Of a stretch of DNA of 20,350 bases, positions 8,680-16,048 are shown one piece after another (within the stretch, counting starts at the first letter, position 1; the number at the start of each line of letters is the position of its first letter). The DNA is taken from NCBI GenBank assembly GCA_028695945.1, contig JAQVIB010000005.1, positions 1-20,350 of the forward strand. The letters are read 5' to 3'. The DNA comes from Lachnospiraceae bacterium (GTDB taxonomy: Bacteria > Bacillota > Clostridia > Lachnospirales > Anaerotignaceae). The notes under the pieces were generated by a model. That model did no database searches, had not been told where the DNA came from, and saw only the letters and a list, made by a program, of their open reading frames with translations. The translations under genes and the position numbers were made by a program.

Positions 8680-10440
8680 ATGAAAAATAAAAAATATTAT
8701 CCCTTTGAAAGAAATAATTACTTTTACGGCAAGCTTTTAACAGTGCGTGATTTTGAGGACGAGCAAAAATATGTTAACGATAAAAGACGACTTCAAAACT
8801 TTTTAACAAATGGAGCTGGTGTTGTTTGTGGCTTAAACACCATTGCTTTGGATGACAAGACCATTTCTATTGAAGCTGGTATGGCGTTGGATTATCAGGG
8901 CAGGGAAATTGTTATGGAAGAAAGCATAACCAAAAAGCTGAATGTAATAGACGGCTTTTATGAAATTGAAGATACCGACAACGTATATCTTTGCCTTAGC
9001 TACAATGAAGAAAACAAGGAACTTATGCACTCTATTGCAGGCAATCAGCAAGAACAGGGAAATAATTATAACAGAATTGCAGAGGGCTACAGGCTTTTTT
9101 TAACAAGCTATGTAAACGAAAATGCAATTTTATCTATGGACAGGCTTAAAAATTATACTAAAGTAATTTTTGAGAAAAAGGGGTTAAAAATCACCCAAAA
9201 AGTACCTGCCTATGTAAAGGGCGGTCAAGCTTTTGAAATAACAGTTGAAGTGGAAAAAACCAATTTGCCAAGGGCAGTGGAACTGGACTACATAATAGAA
9301 TCGGACTACATAAAGTCTGCCGAGGGAAGTAATATTAGGGTTTACTATTGCGATGATGATATTACAGCTTATAAAAAAACTGAAATTAAATTTAGTGCTG
9401 TTGCAAAGGATGTTGAGGATGCAGATGCAATTTTAACAATTAATCCATCAGACAGCAGAATTTCCATTGGTTCTGAAAAAGAAACCTTGGAGGAAAAGCA
9501 GAAAATGTTTTTGAAAATAACCAAAGACAGTATGAACGAAGCTGTTATTTCTAGGTATTTTGAAAAGCATTTTGATGATGTGCTGAACCTAAATGTGGAA
9601 AACAGTATTTATCTTGCTAAATTCAGAATTATTAAAAGAGGCAGTGACTATTCTATTGTAGATTTTGACAGACTGCCATTTAAACAGTATGTACTTAGCA
9701 ACAGTATGCTGTATTTACTGATGAACGAAGAAAAAAATAGTTTTGCAATAAAAGAGAAAGAAGCCATAGCTGTTCCGTTAAAAAAGGAAAAGCAGGAACT
9801 GCCTAAGGAAGAAAAACCACTGGTAAACGGCACAGAAACTATTTACATAGATTTAAAATGCAAAAATAAAGTTTATTTTAGTGATGAAATTGCTCATGGT
9901 CTTGGAAAGGGAAATGTGTTGATTTCCACTGCGGTGGAGGAAAAATCGGAGGGAAATGCTATTTACGACCAAGACAAGGCGTTTTTTGGAGATATGAGCA
10001 TTCTTACTGGAAGTATGTTTGACAGCTATCTGCCTAAAGTAAGCGTGGCTGTAATATCCTATCCTCAAAAGGGAACTTTCCGCATTGCGGTGAAGTGCCT
10101 AGAGGATTCCCAGTATACATCTGTGGGCATTCAATGGTGGGCAGTAAAAAATGAAAGCACCAAAATAAATAATCCAACGGAGGTAAGCGGAGTTTCGGTT
10201 GCAATAGTTCCCGATACTATAAAAATTGCTCCAAGGGAAAAATTCAAATTTAATGCAGAAGTAAACGGAACAGACAACCAAGAATGCAGATGGTATGTTA
10301 CCGAAGAAAAGGGCGGAGAAATAGATATTCACGGTGTGTATGAAGCACCTACACAAGAGGGCGTATATGAAATTAGTGTAGAAAGTGTTAAATACCCAAA
10401 TAAAAAAGCTACAGCCTTTGTTGTTGTAAAGCAAAGGTAG
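8680..10440 (+). CDS. CIS-associated protein with YFYGKLLTVRDF N-terminal domain and C-terminal Ig-like domain
   Basis: 586 aa. The N-terminal ~95 residues hold the block RNNYFYGKLLTVRDF, then EQKYVNDKRRLQNFL, then GAGVVCGL and GMALDYQGREIVME. I recall very similar blocks in uncharacterised proteins of eCIS and phage-tail-like loci in bacteria and archaea, so this is a recurrent CIS-linked domain, not an orphan. The middle (100-350) is mixed alpha/beta and unrecognised. A charged Lys/Glu-rich linker follows at 355-385, then a beta domain at 390-495 and a bacterial Ig-like domain at 502-586 (VSVAIVPDTIKIAPREKFKF, IDIHGVYEAPTQEGVYEISV). Its place directly after the tail protein suggests an outer baseplate part or fibre/adaptor. 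No signal peptide or membrane segment is visible, so it is probably assembled in the cytosol on the particle. Function is inferred. Confidence 0.7.
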   Translation: MKNKKYYPFERNNYFYGKLLTVRDFEDEQKYVNDKRRLQNFLTNGAGVVCGLNTIALDDKTISIEAGMALDYQGREIVMEESITKKLNVIDGFYEIEDTDNVYLCLSYNEENKELMHSIAGNQQEQGNNYNRIAEGYRLFLTSYVNENAILSMDRLKNYTKVIFEKKGLKITQKVPAYVKGGQAFEITVEVEKTNLPRAVELDYIIESDYIKSAEGSNIRVYYCDDDITAYKKTEIKFSAVAKDVEDADAILTINPSDSRISIGSEKETLEEKQKMFLKITKDSMNEAVISRYFEKHFDDVLNLNVENSIYLAKFRIIKRGSDYSIVDFDRLPFKQYVLSNSMLYLLMNEEKNSFAIKEKEAIAVPLKKEKQELPKEEKPLVNGTETIYIDLKCKNKVYFSDEIAHGLGKGNVLISTAVEEKSEGNAIYDQDKAFFGDMSILTGSMFDSYLPKVSVAVISYPQKGTFRIAVKCLEDSQYTSVGIQWWAVKNESTKINNPTEVSGVSVAIVPDTIKIAPREKFKFNAEVNGTDNQECRWYVTEEKGGEIDIHGVYEAPTQEGVYEISVESVKYPNKKATAFVVVKQR

Positions 10441-10454
10441 CCTTCATGGATGGG

Positions 10455-10461
10455 AAGGAGG
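10455..10461 (+). promoter_or_regulatory. Ribosome binding site for the TTG start at 10469
   Basis: AAGGAGG with a 7-base spacer to TTG 10469. No ATG in this frame appears until far into the reading frame (residue 87), which would remove most of the kinase-like domain. Confidence 0.7.
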
Positions 10462-10468
10462 AATAAAG

Positions 10469-11680
10469 TTGCAGGGTTCAAGGTTTGCACAAAAGTACAC
10501 AGTGCTTAAGGTGTTGTGTTCCGATAACAGAATTAACTGCTACATAGCCCAAAGAAAAGAGGGCGAAAAGGATAAATTCGTTCTGATTAACGAAATTTGC
10601 AAAAGGGAAATAATTAACCAATATATTTCACAGATAATTACTTTTCAAGACTGCGGGTTAACAGATTTTATTGAATATTTCACAGAGGATTCCAAGCTTT
10701 ATGCAGTGTTTTCTTACACAGAAGGAATGAACTTGAAAAAGGTTTTAACATCTCAAAAGCTGCCCTTTGAATTTAGGCTGCTTTTAGGGCAAAAAATACT
10801 GCATAACCTTATGGAAAATGGAAGCTTTCCAAACGTATTGAAAGCTAATGTTTTACATTGGGAAAACATTTTGTTTAATGACAATTTGGTGGGATTTAAC
10901 TATCGTTTTTTTGCTGAAGAAGCAGATAAAAGCCAAAATGATACAGTGTATAACTACTTTAAAATTATAATGAATCAGCTTTTTAGGGAAGACGAAATAG
11001 AGAAAAATATAAAGCTTAAAATTATAGTTGAAAAGTGTGAAAAGGATATTTATCATTCCTTTGGAGAGGTACTTAAAGACTTGCAGGATGTTTTAACATC
11101 AATAGACAAAACCAAGGATTTAAAAACTATTGCAGAGGAAAAGAAAAAGAAGTTTCAAGCGTTTTTTTCCAAGGCAGTAGTGGTTTTAGTTGCCGTTACA
11201 GTTGGAATTGTAGCTTACGAACGGTTTATTCAGGATAACAAAGCAGCTACGGTGTATAACGAAGTTGAAAAAATAGGAACTGTGGATGTTGTTGAAAAAA
11301 AGGAACTGCCTATAGCAGAGGAAAATGTTTTCATTCCTGCTAATTCAGAAGAAAAAACTGGGGAAATATTGCCCGAAACAAGCACAGAGGCAAAGGGTGA
11401 ACAAGAAAGTTCCAAGGAAGAGGCTGAAAAACCAGAAGAAGGCGGAGAACAAAACCCGTTAGATGACACTAGTAAGCCAGCCACAAATGAAACCCAACCT
11501 CAACAGGCATACAAAAGCCACTACGTAAAAAATAACGAGAACCTAACAAAAATTGTTAAAGCGGAATACGGTTCTACGGACATGCTGAAAACTGTTATGG
11601 AGTATAACGGTATAACCAATGCAAATATAATTCGAGTTGGTCAAGAAATTAAGCTACCTATTATTGAAGAGAAAGAATAG
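10469..11680 (+). CDS. Membrane pseudokinase with extracytoplasmic LysM domain (EssB/YukC-like layout)
   Basis: 403 aa from TTG. Residues 1-210 resemble a small protein-kinase fold (KLYAVFSYTEGMNLKKVL at 76-93; WENILFNDNL at 131-140) but lack the catalytic residues: no Gly-rich loop, the VAIK Lys position reads N41 (FVLINEI), the HRD Asp aligns with V128, and no DFG follows. A basic stretch KKKK (225-228) precedes one membrane segment at about 233-250, then a Glu/Pro/Thr-rich linker (270-348) and a C-terminal LysM domain (350-397: HYVKNNENLTKIV, YNGITNANIIRVGQEIKLP). This gives a cytosolic pseudokinase, one crossing, and a peptidoglycan-binding outer end. The layout and the ENILFNDNL stretch recall EssB/YukC, the pseudokinase scaffold of type VIIb secretion. 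Likely role, by inference: anchoring or gating the injection machine at membrane and wall. The LysM call is firm; EssB kinship is tentative. Confidence 0.75.
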   Translation: MQGSRFAQKYTVLKVLCSDNRINCYIAQRKEGEKDKFVLINEICKREIINQYISQIITFQDCGLTDFIEYFTEDSKLYAVFSYTEGMNLKKVLTSQKLPFEFRLLLGQKILHNLMENGSFPNVLKANVLHWENILFNDNLVGFNYRFFAEEADKSQNDTVYNYFKIIMNQLFREDEIEKNIKLKIIVEKCEKDIYHSFGEVLKDLQDVLTSIDKTKDLKTIAEEKKKKFQAFFSKAVVVLVAVTVGIVAYERFIQDNKAATVYNEVEKIGTVDVVEKKELPIAEENVFIPANSEEKTGEILPETSTEAKGEQESSKEEAEKPEEGGEQNPLDDTSKPATNETQPQQAYKSHYVKNNENLTKIVKAEYGSTDMLKTVMEYNGITNANIIRVGQEIKLPIIEEKE

Positions 11681-11695
11681 AGCCATCAAGGAATG

Positions 11696-11701
11696 AGGAG
11701 G
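11696..11701 (+). promoter_or_regulatory. Ribosome binding site for the TTG start at 11709
   Basis: AGGAGG with a 7-base spacer to TTG 11709. This start keeps the basic residues (MRKR) needed ahead of the first hydrophobic segment. Confidence 0.7.
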
Positions 11702-11708
11702 TGGAATT

Positions 11709-14423
11709 TTGAGGAAAAGAACAATATTTATGCTTTGTGTTAGCCTACTTGCAGCATGTTTTATTGGTGTGTCATTAAGGACTTCAAAAATTGAAATCAT
11801 TGGTACATGCGTAGTGGGTGAAAATAACCTCTTCTATTATCTTGAGGGCGACTATGACCTTTATGTGCTGAATACGGACGGAGAAGTACAACAGCACAGA
11901 AAGCTTCCTAATAAAAGCGGAGGTAATTCTCTTAGCTACAAAAACATCAACACCGATAATGATGGAAACATTTATTTCATTGTATCTGAAAAAAATATAG
12001 ATGGAGAAGTGCTTAGGGAATGGATACAGGTTTACAATAAAAAAGGAAAGGAACTGAAAAAGGTTCTTTCTACCGACTATGCGTTAAAAGGTGACAAAAT
12101 TTTTACCCAACATATTGTTAACGATATATTAAACATTTTTGTAGCCAATGGCAATACAAACACCCTTACATTAAAGCAATATAACCCTAAAACTGAAGAA
12201 TTAAAAGAAAGGGTATTTGAATTTGAACAGATGCCTAATTTCAGTTGGATAAAATATTCGGACAAAAACAGTATTTATTATACAACCTCTCAAGGAGATT
12301 TATTTTGCCTTTACAACTACAGAACAAAAGAGTATAACAAGAAAATTGACCTTGAGGGTAAGGGAATTAAAAAATCCATACCAGGTAATTTAAGCTGCGA
12401 TACAGAGGGAAACATTTACTATTACGATGTTTGCACACCAAGCTTTGTAAAGTACAATGAAAAAAGTGATACACTGCAAAGACTTTTTTCGGGCGAGGAT
12501 GTTATTTACGACCAGTATTCCTTCGATGAATTATGCAACCAAAAAATGATTGGTGATAAACTGCTTTCTTATTCTAACACTTACAAGAACAATGAAAATT
12601 TTGTTATTATTCAAAACGGTAACACTGTAGATAAAATTGGCGAACGCAAAATAGAAACAAGCAAGTTTATTTTAACAGTAATTATTTTAACAGCAGTTGG
12701 CTTTGGAATTTTATTTTTAATTTACTATTTGGCAAAAAAAGCTTTTGAAACAAAAAGTATACTTCTGAAGCAAATTTTTGTAGTAGTTCCATTGCTGGCA
12801 CTGGGAACCTTTGTAATTGCAAATTATATTCACGACCGATATTTGAAAATTATTATTAATGAAGCAGATTTTCAAATGTATTCCCTTAGTGCAAATATTA
12901 GTAATAATTTAGATGGGGAAATTTTGAAAAGCATAGCTATTCCAGTGGACTTAAACGACCCTTATTTTGAAGTGTTGGACAAAAGTGCAGATATAAGTGT
13001 TGAAAAATTTTATTCCTTTATGCCAGATGCAATAAGGAAGGATTTCTATTATGCTGTGTATCTTTTTAAAGATGGAGCTACATATATGATTTATGGTGCT
13101 GACGGCGATTCAACCTACCATTACAAGGGGCTTCATGAGTATTATGTAGAATCCAACACCAAAAAAATTGAAGATTATAGTTCACAGTCTCCTGATGGAA
13201 ACCTTAGTTTTTCTTTGGTTGAACAAGAGGGTGGGCAGTGGCGTTACTGCAACAATTATATTTTAGACAGCAACGGTAACAAGGTTGGCAAGGTTGAGGT
13301 TGGCATTGATTTTAGCAAATTCGAAACAGAGGTAAGTAAAATATTTTATCATTTTACCATTAGTATTGTTGTGTTAATGTCTGTTATCTTAATTATTCTA
13401 GTTTTAATGCTTAAAAAGACTTTGCATGGGCTTAAAAAATTGAAGCAAGGTGTTGCAGAAATAGCAGATGCAAACTGGAATGCAGTGGTGGATATTAATT
13501 CAAGGGATGAATTAGAGGATATAGGAAACGCATTCAACAAAATGACAAGAAAAGTGAAAAGCTATTTTGATTCCATTGAAAGTTTAAGCGTTGCCTATGA
13601 AAAATTTGTTCCAAAGGAAATGTTTCACATTTTACAAAAGGAAAACATACTTGACGTAAAACCTGGTGACTATGTTATTAAAGAAATGAATGTAATTTCC
13701 ATAGCCACAAGGGATTTTTATAATATCAGCGAGGAAATGACAACAGAGGAAAATTTCAACTTTGTAAATACCATTTATGCCACATTGGCACAGGTAATAC
13801 GCCGTGAAGGCGGTTTAGTTGAGGATTACCATGGTGGTGGGTTAAAGGCAGTTTTTGATAGCCCTGCCGATACATGTTTAAACGTTGTGTTGGAAATTTT
13901 GGAAAAGCTTCGCAGTTACAGGAGCGGAAGTGTTAGCTTAAACACTGTTATTCAAAGTGGTGAAATTATGTTCGGTGTTGTTGGCAACAAATTAGGACTA
14001 GATACTGCGGCGGCATCTGAAGTGTTGAATTATACACCAATACTGGAGGCATTAACATTCTCCAACGACATTGGGTTGCTAATTACACAGCAGGCTTATA
14101 ACAGAATTGCCAACAAAGACAAATATAACTGCCGCTACATTGGCAAAATTAAGGATAGAAAAACCCATGGAAGTTTAGTGGATTTATACGACGTGATAGA
14201 TGCTTATTCCTTTGAGGAAAGGCAAAACAGGAAAATGACAAAGGCTTTATTTGAAGCAGGTGTTGAATATTACGTTGAAGGACAGCTTGCCGAGGCAAGA
14301 AAACATTTTATTGACGTTATACGAATGGATAAAAACGATAAGTTGGCACAAACCTATATTTTCTTGTGTGACAAATATATGGGAAAACTGCCAAGCTCTT
14401 GGGCAGGATATTTGGATTGCTGA
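11709..14423 (+). CDS. Multi-pass sensor with HAMP and degenerate class III cyclase domain
   Basis: 904 aa from TTG. Hydrophobic segments lie at about 5-22, 319-343, 353-371 and 548-569, with basic residues on the cytosolic sides. The outer part 30-310 has repeated D-x-D/N-G-N-I-Y-F strands (NTDNDGNIYFIV, CDTEGNIYYYD) suggesting a beta-propeller; a second outer domain spans ~375-545, followed by HAMP at ~570-622 (KKLKQGVAEIADANWNAVVD, ELEDIGNAFNKMTRKV). Residues ~630-830 align with class III adenylate/guanylate cyclases (YEKFVPKEMF, GGLVEDYHGG, GEIMFGVVGN, LYDVIDAY). The two metal Asp positions read A666 and G710, the purine-selecting Lys reads L762, its partner Asp reads E771 and the transition-state Arg reads I778; only N774 is kept. 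It should therefore be a dead cyclase, perhaps a signal-transmitting scaffold. TPR-like helices end the protein (840-890). LAAC at 14-17 could be a lipobox. Confidence 0.8.
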   Translation: MRKRTIFMLCVSLLAACFIGVSLRTSKIEIIGTCVVGENNLFYYLEGDYDLYVLNTDGEVQQHRKLPNKSGGNSLSYKNINTDNDGNIYFIVSEKNIDGEVLREWIQVYNKKGKELKKVLSTDYALKGDKIFTQHIVNDILNIFVANGNTNTLTLKQYNPKTEELKERVFEFEQMPNFSWIKYSDKNSIYYTTSQGDLFCLYNYRTKEYNKKIDLEGKGIKKSIPGNLSCDTEGNIYYYDVCTPSFVKYNEKSDTLQRLFSGEDVIYDQYSFDELCNQKMIGDKLLSYSNTYKNNENFVIIQNGNTVDKIGERKIETSKFILTVIILTAVGFGILFLIYYLAKKAFETKSILLKQIFVVVPLLALGTFVIANYIHDRYLKIIINEADFQMYSLSANISNNLDGEILKSIAIPVDLNDPYFEVLDKSADISVEKFYSFMPDAIRKDFYYAVYLFKDGATYMIYGADGDSTYHYKGLHEYYVESNTKKIEDYSSQSPDGNLSFSLVEQEGGQWRYCNNYILDSNGNKVGKVEVGIDFSKFETEVSKIFYHFTISIVVLMSVILIILVLMLKKTLHGLKKLKQGVAEIADANWNAVVDINSRDELEDIGNAFNKMTRKVKSYFDSIESLSVAYEKFVPKEMFHILQKENILDVKPGDYVIKEMNVISIATRDFYNISEEMTTEENFNFVNTIYATLAQVIRREGGLVEDYHGGGLKAVFDSPADTCLNVVLEILEKLRSYRSGSVSLNTVIQSGEIMFGVVGNKLGLDTAAASEVLNYTPILEALTFSNDIGLLITQQAYNRIANKDKYNCRYIGKIKDRKTHGSLVDLYDVIDAYSFEERQNRKMTKALFEAGVEYYVEGQLAEARKHFIDVIRMDKNDKLAQTYIFLCDKYMGKLPSSWAGYLDC

Positions 14424-14476
14424 CATTAAATCAAGGTTTCTTTAGGCATTAATTTTAGAGTGAGGTGGATTGAATA

Positions 14477-16048
14477 ATGAATTTAATGAATATGTTTAAG
14501 CGAAGTGTAGAATCCTCCATTACACTCTACGAAAATATGCTGAGAGGCAAGCTGAATAAACTTAAAAATTATACAAGAAAAATTAATACAAAAATAAGAA
14601 AATCCTTTCAAAAAGCAATAAGTTTTGTATTTGGAAAACCTACTTCATTAAAGGATTATTTCAAAATGAATGAATGGTATGTTTCCAAGCAATTTTTAGC
14701 TAAAACACTATTTTCAGCCTTTTTAGTGGGCTTTATTTTTGTAAAGGTAGTGTTTCCGTTTTTGGAAGGAAGGGCTTGGCCCGCCTCGGTTGTGGTTAAT
14801 ACCAGCAAATTCCATGAAACCATAGGCAAGGCAAAGGTTTATACCAAAGACGGAGAGCTATTGTACAAAGGAAAACTGAATGAAGGTTTGGCAGAAGGAA
14901 CAGGTGAAGTTTATAACCAAAACGCCTTAGTTTATAAAGGCGAGCTTTCCCAGAATTTATACAACGGAAATGGAACTCTATATAAAAATGGTGTTGTGAA
15001 ATATAAAGGCGAGTTTAAGGACAACCTTTATAACGGCGACGGAGTATTGTATTACGATAACGGGAATATTCAGTTTAATGGAACCTTTGAACAGGGAAAT
15101 TACAAAAAAGGAACAGAATATTACCCAAACGGTATAAGAAGATACAACGGAGAATATACAGAGGGCTTGTACAGCGGAATGGCTACCCTTTACGACAGCA
15201 GTAAGGAAAATAAAATTCTTTACAGCGGTGAATTTGAAAACGGAATGAAAAACGGCAACGGCAAGCTTTATGAAAGAGGACAGATGGTTTATGACGGAAA
15301 CTTTGCCAATGATGCTTACGAGGGACTGGGAAAGTTGTACAGAAGCGGTAAAATAAGATACAACGGAAACTTTGCTTTTGGTGAAATGAACGGTTTAGGA
15401 ACATTATATTCTCTTGGTACGGGCAGAGTTATTTACGAGGGAAATTTTCAAAATGGTGTTTTCCAGCAGGCGGGCAAAAGCTATGACGAAAATACAGGCA
15501 GAGTAATTTACGATGGTAATTTTTCAAAAGGTGCTTATGACGGAAATGGTGTATTATACAGCAGCAGCGGAAGGCAGTTGTATACAGGGCATTTCTTTGA
15601 CGGGCAAATTGATTACTTGCATTTATGCAATTCGGATTTAGACGCAATTCGCACTGCATTTGGCAAAGAGGATGAAACTCAATTGTTTGAAAACAGCTTC
15701 TTTTTAATATATAAAGACCTTTCTGTTGTATTTGAATTTGAGTTTGCAGATGGAGAAACTGTTCCACAGTTAAGCAACATGAAGTTTTTTGGAGAGCAAA
15801 GCATTAATGGCATTGAAAACGGTAAAAACCTAAAGGAATTGACAAAGAAATTTGAAAAAGACAGCTTTACTTCTTACGAATTTATTGTTATGGAGAAAGA
15901 AGGGTATTTGTCCCAATTTGCAGGGAAGGATTTTAATTTGGGTGATGTAATTTATTGTACAAAATATAATTTTGACGATTACTATATTAGAATGTATTCA
16001 AATTCTTCTAATGGGGATATATGGTACTTTGAAGTTGGGGTGATATAA
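14477..16048 (+). CDS. Membrane-anchored MORN-repeat protein
   Basis: 523 aa, ATG with GAGGTGG at 14462-14468. The first 73 residues are strongly basic (about 16 Lys/Arg, e.g. RGKLNKLKNYTRKINTKIRK) and lack acidic clusters. One membrane segment follows at ~74-94 (LFSAFLVGFIFVKVVFPFL). By the positive-inside rule the tail is cytosolic and the remainder external. Residues 130-384 are eleven tandem MORN units of 23-26 residues with the pattern Y-x-G-x-F-x-x-G-x-x-x-G-x-G-x-L-Y. A non-repetitive C-terminal domain (385-523) has strands such as FFLIYKDLSVVFEFEFADG and YYIRMYSNSSNGDIWYFEVG. MORN arrays form extended beta-sheets used as protein or lipid scaffolds. Function here is inferred to be structural, within the envelope assembly. 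The gene ends overlapping the next start by one base (TAATG). Confidence 0.85.
   Translation: MNLMNMFKRSVESSITLYENMLRGKLNKLKNYTRKINTKIRKSFQKAISFVFGKPTSLKDYFKMNEWYVSKQFLAKTLFSAFLVGFIFVKVVFPFLEGRAWPASVVVNTSKFHETIGKAKVYTKDGELLYKGKLNEGLAEGTGEVYNQNALVYKGELSQNLYNGNGTLYKNGVVKYKGEFKDNLYNGDGVLYYDNGNIQFNGTFEQGNYKKGTEYYPNGIRRYNGEYTEGLYSGMATLYDSSKENKILYSGEFENGMKNGNGKLYERGQMVYDGNFANDAYEGLGKLYRSGKIRYNGNFAFGEMNGLGTLYSLGTGRVIYEGNFQNGVFQQAGKSYDENTGRVIYDGNFSKGAYDGNGVLYSSSGRQLYTGHFFDGQIDYLHLCNSDLDAIRTAFGKEDETQLFENSFFLIYKDLSVVFEFEFADGETVPQLSNMKFFGEQSINGIENGKNLKELTKKFEKDSFTSYEFIVMEKEGYLSQFAGKDFNLGDVIYCTKYNFDDYYIRMYSNSSNGDIWYFEVGVI
14864..15628 (+). repeat. Eleven tandem MORN units
   Basis: Protein-level tandem repeat inside the preceding coding sequence. 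Units begin near residues 130, 153, 176, 200, 223, 249, 272, 295, 320, 345 and 369, e.g. YKGEFKDNLYNGDGVLY and YDGNFSKGAYDGNGVLY. The eleventh (YTGHFFDGQIDYLHLC) decays at its end. At DNA level the units have diverged, sharing only short words such as tacaacgga and ggaaactttg, so this is an old repeat, not a recent expansion. Confidence 0.85.

Noticed and set aside
1..10440. Intact prophage or R-type tailocin
   Set aside because: No integrase, capsid, terminase, holin, endolysin or tail-fibre chaperone is in the window, there are two J-type proteins, and the baseplate genes are followed by envelope proteins. The upstream side is not visible, so this is a judgement on the part seen.
10469..11100. 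Active Ser/Thr protein kinase
   Set aside because: The positions of the catalytic Lys, HRD Asp and DFG read N41, V128 and no DFG.
13590..14200. Active adenylate or guanylate cyclase
   Set aside because: Both metal-binding Asp positions are replaced (A666, G710) and the catalytic Arg is Ile.
14251..14445. Small plus-strand open frame at 14251-14445
   Set aside because: It lies almost entirely within the end of the cyclase-like gene in another frame and has no ribosome site or recognisable product.
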